Of a stretch of DNA of 64,000 bases, positions 19,394 through 27,591 are shown piece by piece (the first letter of the stretch is position 1; every line of letters starts with the position of its first letter). Origin of the DNA: Pigmentibacter sp. JX0631. Lineage in GTDB: Bacteria > Bdellovibrionota_B > Oligoflexia > Silvanigrellales > Silvanigrellaceae. A model generated the notes under the pieces. The model was not told where the DNA came from. It saw only the letters and a program-made list of their open reading frames with translations, and did no database searches. A program made the translations under genes and the position numbers. The stretch is from the NCBI RefSeq assembly GCF_029873255.1, contig NZ_CP123622.1, positions 558,501 through 622,500 of the forward strand. Reading direction: 5' to 3'.

Positions 19394-20461
19394 ATGAGCA
19401 GCCAAAATAACGACTCCAATCAAAAAGAACCTTCATCCTCACATTCACAGGAAGACCAAAGCTGCAAACACAATCCTTCTAAAAAATGTTGTAAATATGA
19501 AAGTGACCACCATCATCACGAACACGCTGGCTGCGGACACGACCACCACCATCACGAACATGCTGGCTGCGGACATGACCACCATCATCACGAACACGCT
19601 GGCTGCGGACACGACCACCATCATCACGAACACGCTGGCTGCGGACACGACCATCATCACGAACACGCTGGCTGTGGACACGACCACCATCATCACGAAC
19701 ATGAAAATTATAAACGGTATGAGTTTACGACAACAGAAATAGATAGTTTTTTAACTAAAAATATTGAAGAGCTTATTCATTTAGTAAATCACCAGTTAGA
19801 AAATGAAAATTTTGGCAAAGCAGTACCTATTTTGGAAATTATTGCTAAAAAACTTGAACAAAACAGCGATATTTCCAACGAAGAACAGAATAAACACAGA
19901 ATTGAAACTCAGCATCATTTGGCGTTAACTTATGGAATTATTGGTGAACATTCTAACTCTATTCAATTTTGGAAAAAAGTAATCACACATTTAGAAAGTG
20001 AAGCTGATTTAAACGAACTATTAGAAGCTTATTATAATGCCGCTTTATCTTCGGAACAAGCTCGACTTGAAAATGATTTCATTTCTTATCTAAACAAGGG
20101 ATTGACAAAAGCTGTACAAAATAATTTAAATGAATGGGAAGCGACTTTTGAACACGAACTAGCTATTTATTTCTTTGAAAAACAAGAATTAAGCATAAGT
20201 GAACAAAAACTTAATCGCTCAATTAAAATTTTTGAAGATAGTAACAATCAAGAATCTTTAGTTGCATCTTACTATTATCTTGCATACTTAAAAGAAAAGT
20301 TAGAACAAATTGAAGAGGCAAAGAGAATATACGAAAAAGCTTTAAATCTTTCTAAAAAAGAAGAAATAAGAGATTTCGTTGAAAATGAAAGAAGTTTGAT
20401 AGAAGAAAGACTGGCTAATATCAATAAAAAAATTTTAAAAGCAAAATTAACTAACTTTTAA
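19394..20461 (+). CDS. His/Cys-rich tandem-repeat protein with TPR domain (putative metal handling)
   Basis: Residues 38-103 consist of five tandem 12-residue units of the form DHHHHEHAGCGH (the fifth has one His fewer) plus a partial sixth; each supplies six His and one Cys, a pattern seen in nickel or zinc storage and chaperone proteins. The N-terminal tail is polar with further Cys (CKHNPSKKCCK). From about residue 115 to the end the protein is helical with TPR-like pairs (for example AYYNAALSSEQARLENDFISYLNKGLTKA and YYYLAYLKEKLEQIEEAKRIYEKALNL). No signal peptide: cytoplasmic. glyoxalase I starts 14 bases after its stop, so they form an operon. Bacterial glyoxalase I is often nickel-dependent, which suggests a metal-delivery or storage role (inference). 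Confidence 0.75.
   Translation: MSSQNNDSNQKEPSSSHSQEDQSCKHNPSKKCCKYESDHHHHEHAGCGHDHHHHEHAGCGHDHHHHEHAGCGHDHHHHEHAGCGHDHHHEHAGCGHDHHHHEHENYKRYEFTTTEIDSFLTKNIEELIHLVNHQLENENFGKAVPILEIIAKKLEQNSDISNEEQNKHRIETQHHLALTYGIIGEHSNSIQFWKKVITHLESEADLNELLEAYYNAALSSEQARLENDFISYLNKGLTKAVQNNLNEWEATFEHELAIYFFEKQELSISEQKLNRSIKIFEDSNNQESLVASYYYLAYLKEKLEQIEEAKRIYEKALNLSKKEEIRDFVENERSLIEERLANINKKILKAKLTNF
19505..19702 (+). repeat. 36-base in-frame tandem repeat coding His/Cys units
   Basis: Units at 19505-19540, 19541-19576, 19577-19612, 19613-19648, a 33-base unit at 19649-19681 and a partial unit at 19682-19702. The units differ only at a few third positions (CAC/CAT, GGC/GGT), so they look recently expanded and may vary in copy number. 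Confidence 0.9.
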
Positions 20462-20475
20462 TTAAAGGATTGTTT

Positions 20476-20883
20476 ATGAAATATTTACACACAATGCTCC
20501 GAGTAAAAAATCTTGAAAAATCATTAGAATTTTATTGTAATGTTTTAAATTTTAAACTTCTTTCTAAAGATGAATTTAAAGAAGGTGAATTTACTTTGGC
20601 ATTTTTACAAGCCCCTAATGATGAATCTAATGGACCTACCTTAGAACTTACTTATAACTGGGGAGTTGATCAGTATGAAATAGGAACTGCCTATGGGCAT
20701 TTAGCCTTTGAAGTACCAGACATCTTTGAATTTCAAAAAAAATTACAAAAATTTGGACTTGATTTAAGTTGGGGGCCAAAAAAATCTCCGAGTGGAAAAA
20801 GATATATCGCTTTTATGATTGATCCTGATGGATATAAAATAGAATTACTAGAACCTCGCCCTTTGTCAGGAGAACTTAGTTAA
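20476..20883 (+). CDS. gloA: Lactoylglutathione lyase (glyoxalase I)
   Basis: Converts the methylglyoxal-glutathione hemithioacetal to S-lactoylglutathione, a detoxification step. The 135-residue protein is a close match to the nickel-type bacterial GloA: metal ligands His5 (LHTMLRV), Glu57 (LELTYNWG), His75 (AYGHLAFEV) and Glu123 (DPDGYKIELLE) are all present, and the sequence lacks the insert of the long zinc-type (eukaryotic-like) enzymes. ATG 20476 has AAAGGA upstream; a TTG two codons earlier is also open but not needed. Second gene of an operon with the His-rich protein. Confidence 0.94.
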   Translation: MKYLHTMLRVKNLEKSLEFYCNVLNFKLLSKDEFKEGEFTLAFLQAPNDESNGPTLELTYNWGVDQYEIGTAYGHLAFEVPDIFEFQKKLQKFGLDLSWGPKKSPSGKRYIAFMIDPDGYKIELLEPRPLSGELS

Positions 20884-20900
20884 ATCTAACTAACGTTTTT
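20876..20900 (+). terminator. Possible short terminator after gloA
   Basis: TTAGTT (20876-20881) can pair with AACTAA (20888-20893), followed by CG and five T. The stem is short and AT-only, so it is weak. Confidence 0.35.
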
Positions 20901-22115
20901 CAAAATTTTCTTGAAATTTTTTACTAATTTAATTACTTCTTTTGAAAGTTCTCGTGATTTAGATACAACCATAAGACTATCAGAATGTTGAGTTAGTAAA
21001 TAATTTTCAGGACAATCATCACGAAGTATTTTTATTATTTCTACTTCTTTCCTGTCTTTAAACTTTTCCCGCAAATCATTATAAACTAATTCATTATTAT
21101 AACCTTCTGAATTATATAAAACTATTTCTTTTAAATCTAAGGGAAACCATTCAATTTGCGTTCCTAAATTTAAATCTATGTTTATTGCAGAAAAATTAAT
21201 ACCAATTGATTTTTGCATTACATAATAATTAGCAATACTTTGATTCATTGTAGGTATTATATTTAATATTTTTACTTCATTATTACAAATTTTACAATCA
21301 ATTTGAATCAATCCTAAATCAAATCCAATTTTTGGTAAAATATGGATTAGTTTTTGAAATAGAAAGTCACTCTCTTCGTATTCTGCTGGAAATTGTGTTG
21401 TAATATTTAAAAATCTACCATCATCTAATAGAATATTTTCTCTTTTAAAAACTCCAGCTAAAATAATAGTGCCTTGTTCTGACTTTACAAAATGGACTGA
21501 ATATTCATTTCCTATTACTTCTTCTTCTATCAATACCCCTGGATAGTAATTTTCCCATGAAAGATAAATATTTTTAGCATAATTATTTAAAAAATATTCT
21601 TTTAAATCTTTCACACATGATATTTTTTTAGAGTAAACATATTTACTTCTTTGAACTGGCCTGACAATAAAAGGAAATGAAATTTCAGATGTAGCTAAAA
21701 GAGCTTCATTTAAAGTTTTTGCAAAGAAAAATTTAGGATTAAAACCTTGATTTATTTTTTTTAGCATATTTCTCATTTTAAATCGATTTGTAATAGATTC
21801 TAAACATTTTTTGCTTGTATATTTATATCCAAAATATTCTTTTAATTCTGCTGTTTGTACTAAAAAATCATCATCTAAAGTCATAATACCAATGATCTTA
21901 TCTTTTTTCTCAATAAAATTACAGGCACTAATTAGCGAAGAAATTTGATTAGTATTAATTTCCATTACTTCATCGCAATATTTTGTTACTTCACTACTAT
22001 AAAATAAAATACTTTTACAAAGCAAAATTATTTTTGTGTTTTTTGACTTTAAATAGTTAAGCGAAGCAATATTCATAAAATTATTTGATATTTCAATAAA
22101 AATAAAACAATTCAT
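20886..22115 (-). CDS. ATP-grasp domain protein, substrate unknown
   Basis: 409 residues with the fold of ATP-grasp carboxylate-amine ligases. The N-terminal third is a Rossmann-like pre-ATP-grasp domain (KIILLCKSILFYSSEVTKYCDEVMEI). The central domain has the ATP-binding lysine region FPFIVRPVQRSKYVYSKK, a hinge EEEVIGNEYSVHFV, and a late acidic segment (LGLIQIDCKICNNEVKILNIIPTMNQS) where the family usually has Glu and Asn metal ligands; here the Asn/Gln pattern is kept only in part. Typically such enzymes join amino acids or make amino-acid conjugates. GGAG lies before ATG 22115. It diverges from an MFS transporter, which could move its substrate or product. A second ATP-grasp protein lies in the operon at 34 kb. 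Confidence 0.65.
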   Translation of the reverse strand: MNCFIFIEISNNFMNIASLNYLKSKNTKIILLCKSILFYSSEVTKYCDEVMEINTNQISSLISACNFIEKKDKIIGIMTLDDDFLVQTAELKEYFGYKYTSKKCLESITNRFKMRNMLKKINQGFNPKFFFAKTLNEALLATSEISFPFIVRPVQRSKYVYSKKISCVKDLKEYFLNNYAKNIYLSWENYYPGVLIEEEVIGNEYSVHFVKSEQGTIILAGVFKRENILLDDGRFLNITTQFPAEYEESDFLFQKLIHILPKIGFDLGLIQIDCKICNNEVKILNIIPTMNQSIANYYVMQKSIGINFSAINIDLNLGTQIEWFPLDLKEIVLYNSEGYNNELVYNDLREKFKDRKEVEIIKILRDDCPENYLLTQHSDSLMVVSKSRELSKEVIKLVKNFKKILKNVS

Positions 22116-22544
22116 TTCTTGCTCCTATAAAAATAAGTATAAAATTTAATTAAAATATTAATTAATTTAAATAAATATTTTATAATTTAGATATTCTGTT
22201 TTTAAAAATAATTCATATCAGCTTCTATATACATTTATTATTTATTCGTTGTCAATATAATATATTTTAAAACTTGAGATTTTTTTAAAATATAAAATGG
22301 TATTCTATTAAAATTTAGCTATATCAGCAATAACAAAAAATTCCAAAGAAAAGTAGAAAAAATTCTTTATAAAAGACAAAAATATAATTTAAATACTTTT
22401 TTGTGTATAAAAAATTTAAATAAAGATAAAATGAGTGAAATTAAAGAAATGGATACCAATAAATAGATATCTATAACTTGCAAAATATTAAATTTCATAC
22501 TATAATTCAATATCTAATTTATATAAATAAATAATGAGGAAATC
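22116..22544. other. 429-base divergent intergenic region
   Basis: Very AT-rich. It contains the leftward promoter at 22226-22255; no convincing rightward promoter, operator palindrome or small gene was seen. Confidence 0.5.
22226..22255 (-). promoter_or_regulatory. Promoter for the ATP-grasp gene at 22115
   Basis: On the minus strand TTGACA (complement of 22250-22255), an 18-base spacer and TATATA (complement of 22226-22231). The start codon is 111 bases further on. Confidence 0.5.
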
Positions 22545-23837
22545 ATGATTTCTGAAGTCATTCCAAATATTGCAGAGAAAAAACTAACAAAAAAAGAAAT
22601 GAAACTTTTTTTTATTTCTTCACTTGGTGGAGCATTAGAGTTTTATGATTTTGTTGTCTACATTTATTTTTCAACTATCATTTCAAAACTTTTTTTCGAT
22701 CTTTCCTCAGCTTATACTAGCTTACTACTTACCTATTCTGTTTTTGCTACTGGATATTTAGCAAGAATAGCTGGGGGGCTTCTATTTAGTCATTATGGTG
22801 ACTTAACAGGCAGGAAAAAATCTTTTACATTTACAGTATTTTTAATGGCAGCGCCTACTTTTATAATAGGTTTATTACCAACCTATTCACAAATTGGTAT
22901 CTTAGCTACTATTCTACTTTTTATTTGTCGTTTTTCTCAAGGTCTTGCTATAGGAGGAGAAATTCCATGCTCTATAACTTTCATTTATGAGCATGCAAGA
23001 AAATCACAACGGGGATTAGCAATTGGAATTTTATTTGCTGGAATAATATTAGGAATTTTTTTGGGATCTAGTGCTGGATACATAAGCTCAAAATTTTTAA
23101 GTGAGAAAGAGTTACATTCATGGGGATGGAGAATTCCTTTTTTATTAGGTGGATTATTAGGACTCATTGGTGTTTACTTGAGAAAATATTTAAGTGAAAC
23201 TCCTGTTTTTAGAAAAATGCAGCTAGAAAATAATCATATACCAATAAAAATTGTAATTAAAAACCATAAATTTAACTTAATCCAAACGACTTCAACGATA
23301 TGGTTAATTGCAATTTCAGTAACCCTATATTTTCTATACTTACCAAACTACTTTGTTACTTATTACAAATTTAATTTACAGGATATTTTAAAAATAAACA
23401 CATTTTCTGTCCTACTTTATTCTTTTTTAATTATTATTTTTGGAATTATAATTGATTACATAAATCCAAAAATTATTCTTTTAATTTCTTGTGTCTTATT
23501 AGTTCTATTTAATATTCCAGTTTTTTTAGCATTCAAATCAAGCTCATTTATTTCCATATATATTGCTTATTTATTTATTTCTTTTACAAATTCTGCAGCA
23601 ACTGCAGCAGGAATTTTAATGCTTGCAAACTCTTTTCCAACTTCAATTCGCTATACAGGAAGTGCTTTTGCATATAATCTTGCTTTTGGAATTTTTGGAG
23701 GATTTACACCTCTCATTTGTACTACATTAATAGAAAGTACAAAATTAAAGTACTCTCCAGCATTTTATATAACTGGTGTAGCATTGATAACATTAATATT
23801 AAATTCTTTGAACTCAAAAAACAGTATGGAAATTTAA
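22545..23837 (+). CDS. MFS transporter, metabolite:H+ symporter (MHS) family
   Basis: 430-residue 12-helix inner-membrane transporter. MHS hallmarks are present: GGALEFYDFVVYIYF in helix 1, the helix 2-3 loop GGLLFSHYGDLTGRKKSF, RFSQGLAIGGEIPCSITFIYEHA in helix 4, and SWGWRIPFLLGGLLGLIGVYLRKYLSETPVF at the end of helix 6. Relatives move proline, betaine, citrate, ketoglutarate or other small acids, usually inward; substrate not predictable here. The second half is more divergent. ATGAGGAAATC precedes the ATG. Adjacent to, and divergent from, an ATP-grasp gene. Confidence 0.85.
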   Translation: MISEVIPNIAEKKLTKKEMKLFFISSLGGALEFYDFVVYIYFSTIISKLFFDLSSAYTSLLLTYSVFATGYLARIAGGLLFSHYGDLTGRKKSFTFTVFLMAAPTFIIGLLPTYSQIGILATILLFICRFSQGLAIGGEIPCSITFIYEHARKSQRGLAIGILFAGIILGIFLGSSAGYISSKFLSEKELHSWGWRIPFLLGGLLGLIGVYLRKYLSETPVFRKMQLENNHIPIKIVIKNHKFNLIQTTSTIWLIAISVTLYFLYLPNYFVTYYKFNLQDILKINTFSVLLYSFLIIIFGIIIDYINPKIILLISCVLLVLFNIPVFLAFKSSSFISIYIAYLFISFTNSAATAAGILMLANSFPTSIRYTGSAFAYNLAFGIFGGFTPLICTTLIESTKLKYSPAFYITGVALITLILNSLNSKNSMEI

Positions 23838-23860
23838 ACTTATTAATTTTATTACTTTCT

Positions 23861-24214
23861 TTAAGCCGCTTTTTTATTTGTTTGGCATTTACAAATACTT
23901 GGTAAATCTTTGCAAAGAATCCCCTGACAATTATCAAGTTTTCCTATTGGTTTTGAATTTAAAGTAAACTCAGGATAAATGTGTAATGTATTATTGAGTA
24001 AATTATATTTTTGTGTAACAGTTAATTCATAAACCTGCCCAACTGGATTTTTACTGACTTCTCTTAGTTCCACAGGAAAATCAGCTCTATAGTTGGAAAC
24101 CCTAAGACCTTTTTCAATAAACCTATTTCGATAGTAATTAAGATTTGTTTTTCCCTTCTTCTTTTTTTCATTAACAATAACAATATATCTTTTATCTTTA
24201 CTTAAGGTAACCAT
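23861..24214 (-). CDS. Small basic protein of unknown function
   Basis: 117 residues, not recognised. It starts with MVTLSKDKRYIVIVNEKKKKG, is rich in Lys, and ends with a Cys-containing segment (CQGILCKDLPSICKCQ) that could bind a metal or form disulfides. No signal peptide, so a reducing-environment metal site is more likely than disulfides. The ATG at 24214 follows GGGAG; a GTG six codons upstream is also open. It sits convergent with the MFS gene. Confidence 0.5.
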   Translation of the reverse strand: MVTLSKDKRYIVIVNEKKKKGKTNLNYYRNRFIEKGLRVSNYRADFPVELREVSKNPVGQVYELTVTQKYNLLNNTLHIYPEFTLNSKPIGKLDNCQGILCKDLPSICKCQTNKKAA

Positions 24215-24357
24215 TAAAAATCTCCCTCTCACAAAAGTTACAAAATCTTCGGCTTATTTTTATTTGACTTTATTTTTCCTATTTATTACTTGATTTTAAG
24301 GTTCTTTTTCTTGATTCTATATTTTTTACTTTACATAAAAACCACGAAGGATAACTA

Positions 24358-25239
24358 ATGAATATTTTTGGAGTATTTTATATTATACTATCTTCAATTG
24401 CATTTTCTCTAGTCGGAATATTTGTTAAACCTTTGTTAGCCGAAAACAATTCCCTTTCAGTAATTTTAATGACCCGCTCTTTATTAACTTTAATAATATT
24501 AATACCTTTTATTCATTTTCAACAACTTTTAAAGCGAGAAAATCTAAGGGAAGTTTTTTTTGGCGGATTGTTCTATTTTTTGACAACAGTTTTCTACATA
24601 AGCGCCGTTCCATACATTGGAGTTGGTCTTTCTACAATTTTAGCATTTATCTTTCCTATTTACATTTTTATCTTTAGCATTATCCGCAAAGAAATTCAAT
24701 TTAGTTATACAAATTTAGCTATAATAGTAGTAAGTTTTCTTGGTCTTGTTCTTTTAAGTAGTAATAAATTACAAACATTAGATTCATTTATAGGTTTTTC
24801 TTACGCATTATCTTGTGGAATTTTATATGCAGTTTATATTTATTTTAATAAAAAAAGCAACAGCAGCAATAAATTAAATGTTTTGTCACTTCAACTAATG
24901 GGAGCAAGTCTATATTCATTCATTTTAACTTTTTTTGATCCACCAAAATTAAATTTTACGACAAATTTTATCATAAATATTATTTTATTATCTTTTATTG
25001 GTACTTTTATTTGTTTATTTTTCTTAATTAAATCAATAGAAAAAATAGGGCCATTTAATACCTCTATTCTCTCATTAACAGAACCAATTTTTGCTGTTAT
25101 ATTTTCCTATATTTTTATCCAAGAAAAAATCAATTTGGCTCAATTTATTGGTTTATCATTAATAATATTATCTTGTTTTTTAGCAATATATCTACCTATG
25201 AAAAAAGAAAAACTGAATACATTCAAAAAAAGTAATTAA
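24358..25239 (+). CDS. EamA/DMT-family transporter
   Basis: 293-residue inner-membrane protein with ten hydrophobic segments arranged as two five-helix EamA repeats. The second repeat ends with the typical SLTEPIFAVIFSYIFIQEKINLAQFIGLSLIILS block; the first contains the corresponding VGIFVKPLLAENNSLS and FYISAVPYIGVGLSTILAF. Family members mostly export amino acids or related metabolites. AAGGATAAC precedes the ATG. A second DMT protein occurs at 39 kb, but the two are not close copies. Confidence 0.85.
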   Translation: MNIFGVFYIILSSIAFSLVGIFVKPLLAENNSLSVILMTRSLLTLIILIPFIHFQQLLKRENLREVFFGGLFYFLTTVFYISAVPYIGVGLSTILAFIFPIYIFIFSIIRKEIQFSYTNLAIIVVSFLGLVLLSSNKLQTLDSFIGFSYALSCGILYAVYIYFNKKSNSSNKLNVLSLQLMGASLYSFILTFFDPPKLNFTTNFIINIILLSFIGTFICLFFLIKSIEKIGPFNTSILSLTEPIFAVIFSYIFIQEKINLAQFIGLSLIILSCFLAIYLPMKKEKLNTFKKSN

Positions 25240-25263
25240 TAGCAAATATTATTTGCTATTTTT
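25239..25263. terminator. Bidirectional intrinsic terminator
   Basis: ATAGCAAAT (25239-25247) pairs with ATTTGCTAT (25251-25259) over a three-base loop, with T5 on the plus side and an A/T tail on the minus side. It sits between two convergent stop codons. Confidence 0.75.
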
Positions 25264-27096
25264 ACCATAAAAATCTAATCGTTTTTTCCTCAAATCTTCC
25301 AAGTTTGGAGTACTATAATTTTCTTGTGCATTACTTTTCTTAGAATTCTCTTGTTCTTTCTTTTTCTTCTGTTCATTTGTTGATTTTTCTAAATCTTTTT
25401 CAAAATCAGTTTGTAAACTATTCATTGAATTATTTAAATTATTTGACAAATTAAAAAACTGACTTGCTGGGGCAAATTTATGAACTTTATTGTCATTAAA
25501 TACCACTTCTTTCTCACGTAAAATAATTCCTTCACTTGAAGGTAGTTTTGTTTTATTACTAAGAATTACTTTTGTAAAATCGGTATAGTATACAAAAGAA
25601 TTTGTAAAATTAGCCCCACTCAAATTTGCTCCTGTAAAATTTGCACGGGAAAGATCTGCATCTGTAAAATCAGCATCAGTAAGATCTGCGCCAGTAAAAT
25701 CAGTTTCGATTAAAGTTGCAGACTTAAAATTAGCGCCTTTCAGATTAGCTTTAACAAATTTTTCTTTATAAAATACTCTTGAAGTAAAATTAGAATTCTC
25801 TAAATTTTTATTCGAATATCCTGATTTCAAATTATAATTTTTATTTGAATAACTTGTACTTTCTGTATTAGAAAAATTTACACCATAATTCGTTGTATAA
25901 CTCGGGAATGAATCACTTTTATAAGCCGGATAGTTAGAATTTAATGTACTATATTTAGAACTGTAAAAAGCATGATTAAATTCATTTTTTAATACAGTAT
26001 TGCTGCTTTTATCAACTTTTTCATATACACTTATTCCAGAGTGATCTTGTTTATCTTTAATATTGAAATCAAAATTAAATAAATCTTTATAACTCAATAA
26101 TATTCTTAATAAATTTTTATCACTAGTATTAAAAGCTAAATGAAACAAAGTCGAAGAATTTTTATAATTAAAAGCTAAATTTGGAGGAAGGAATTGAAGT
26201 ACTTTAAATGCTGTATGAACATAATCCATTGCTTTGTAGTAACTTGCTAAATCACTTCTAAATGTTTTCAAATCACCCTTTTCAGCAGAAGAAAATAATT
26301 TGTCTTGTGCTTCCTGTGTAAAATAAAGTTGTCCATTATTATCAATTTCATAAATTTGCGCACAATTTTTTTCATCTATTTTAATATCATTTTCAACCTT
26401 CGTATTTTGATTATTTGAACTATTAGTATAACTTGTATTAGAATAACCATACTTTGGATAATTATTTACTGCACCATTTTGAATTAACAGATTTGCTAAA
26501 TTTTTATCTTGAAACCTTTCTGCTGCATATAAGGGATGCTTTAAGTGATTTAAAGGACTATTCATTTTATTTTTTACTTCAGTATATTCTAATAGAAATT
26601 TTGCTGATTTGTAATCATTTCTATTGCTAACATTAAACAACGGTGTATTCCCATAATAATCCTCAGCTATTAGGTTTACATCATATTTGTTTTGAAATTT
26701 TTGCAATATTTGTAAGTATTCAAAAGAATTTTCTTTAAATTCAGTTATGTAATGAATTAACCCCTTTTTATGAAAACCACTTATTATTCTATTATCAACA
26801 TAAAAATTTAGATCAATTTTTCTTTGATCATATGAATATGTATTAATCAAATTACTAAGCACTTTATCAAATTCAGAATTTGAATAGAAGTAACGTAAAG
26901 AATTCATTATTTCAGTTTTTTCATTTTCTTGTAACTGAATATACTCATTTTTATTAGCGTCATTATTTACTTCAGAATTAATTGTTTGACTATTCCCATA
27001 ATTTGATTGACTATATTGATCTGTTACATCTTCAATAGTTAAAGAATAAGAATTTAAAGAAACAGACATAAGTGAAAAAGCTAGCATTTTTCTCAT
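25249..27096 (-). CDS. Exported ankyrin and pentapeptide-repeat protein
   Basis: 615 residues. A short signal peptide (MLAFSLMSVSLNSYS) leads into a low-complexity Asn/Tyr/Ser-rich protein. Ankyrin-like pairs occur near residues 145-205 (YGNTPLFNVSNRNDYKSAK..., ending LLIQNGA) and again near 310-345 (NSSTLFHLAFNTSDKNLLRILL). A pentapeptide-repeat helix lies near 450-510, with consecutive A(D/N)(L/F)xx units such as ADLTDADFTDADLSRANFTG. The C-terminus is a Lys/Glu coiled region. Both repeat types mediate protein binding, and together with export they suggest an effector or surface scaffold; no catalytic motif is seen. GGAG precedes ATG 27096. Single gene. Confidence 0.7.
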   Translation of the reverse strand: MRKMLAFSLMSVSLNSYSLTIEDVTDQYSQSNYGNSQTINSEVNNDANKNEYIQLQENEKTEIMNSLRYFYSNSEFDKVLSNLINTYSYDQRKIDLNFYVDNRIISGFHKKGLIHYITEFKENSFEYLQILQKFQNKYDVNLIAEDYYGNTPLFNVSNRNDYKSAKFLLEYTEVKNKMNSPLNHLKHPLYAAERFQDKNLANLLIQNGAVNNYPKYGYSNTSYTNSSNNQNTKVENDIKIDEKNCAQIYEIDNNGQLYFTQEAQDKLFSSAEKGDLKTFRSDLASYYKAMDYVHTAFKVLQFLPPNLAFNYKNSSTLFHLAFNTSDKNLLRILLSYKDLFNFDFNIKDKQDHSGISVYEKVDKSSNTVLKNEFNHAFYSSKYSTLNSNYPAYKSDSFPSYTTNYGVNFSNTESTSYSNKNYNLKSGYSNKNLENSNFTSRVFYKEKFVKANLKGANFKSATLIETDFTGADLTDADFTDADLSRANFTGANLSGANFTNSFVYYTDFTKVILSNKTKLPSSEGIILREKEVVFNDNKVHKFAPASQFFNLSNNLNNSMNSLQTDFEKDLEKSTNEQKKKKEQENSKKSNAQENYSTPNLEDLRKKRLDFYGKNSK

Positions 27097-27591
27097 AATA
27101 ACTCCATTATTGTGAAGAGAAACTTTATAAAAATATATATCATCCTACTAGCACCGGTTTTTTTTAATTTCAAATAAATTTAATTTTATTTTAACTATTT
27201 TTTAATTTTATGTAACATAACTAATATCCTACTTTTCCTTTATTATAATTACAAAATATTAAAGAATTAAATTATTAATTTTAAATTTTATAGTAACATA
27301 TTTGTAAATTAAATTTTAATTTCTGTTAATTCAATCGGAAATTATTTTTTTTATTTATTTTTTAATGTATAAAAAATATTAATAAGTATTTTTTTATATT
27401 TTAGCTTTAAAATAAGGAATAAGTAAATTTTCATATAATTATATACACTTATAGTAATCTATTAAAGTAAAGTCATTTTCAAACTGCCAATTTTATTTTT
27501 CCAATAAAAGTAGCTGTCTAAAATTATGTGTTACAATAATTCTAGTTTCTCAATTTTCAAAATATTATGCATGATTCAATAAGGTAATGAT
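27097..27591. other. 495-base intergenic region before the biosynthetic operon
   Basis: Extremely AT-rich, with no coding frame. It must hold the promoters of both divergent units, but I cannot identify a convincing -35/-10 pair, riboswitch or palindrome. Confidence 0.5.

Noticed and set aside
19445..19702. Open frames antisense to, and in another frame of, the His repeat
   Set aside because: They are by-products of the repeat (Val/Met-rich and Thr/Ile-rich translations) and end with it.
19505..19702. CRISPR array
   Set aside because: The units are contiguous and in frame without spacers; this is a coding tandem repeat.
22985..23167. 60-residue antisense frame within the MFS gene
   Set aside because: Antisense shadow of a certain membrane-protein gene.
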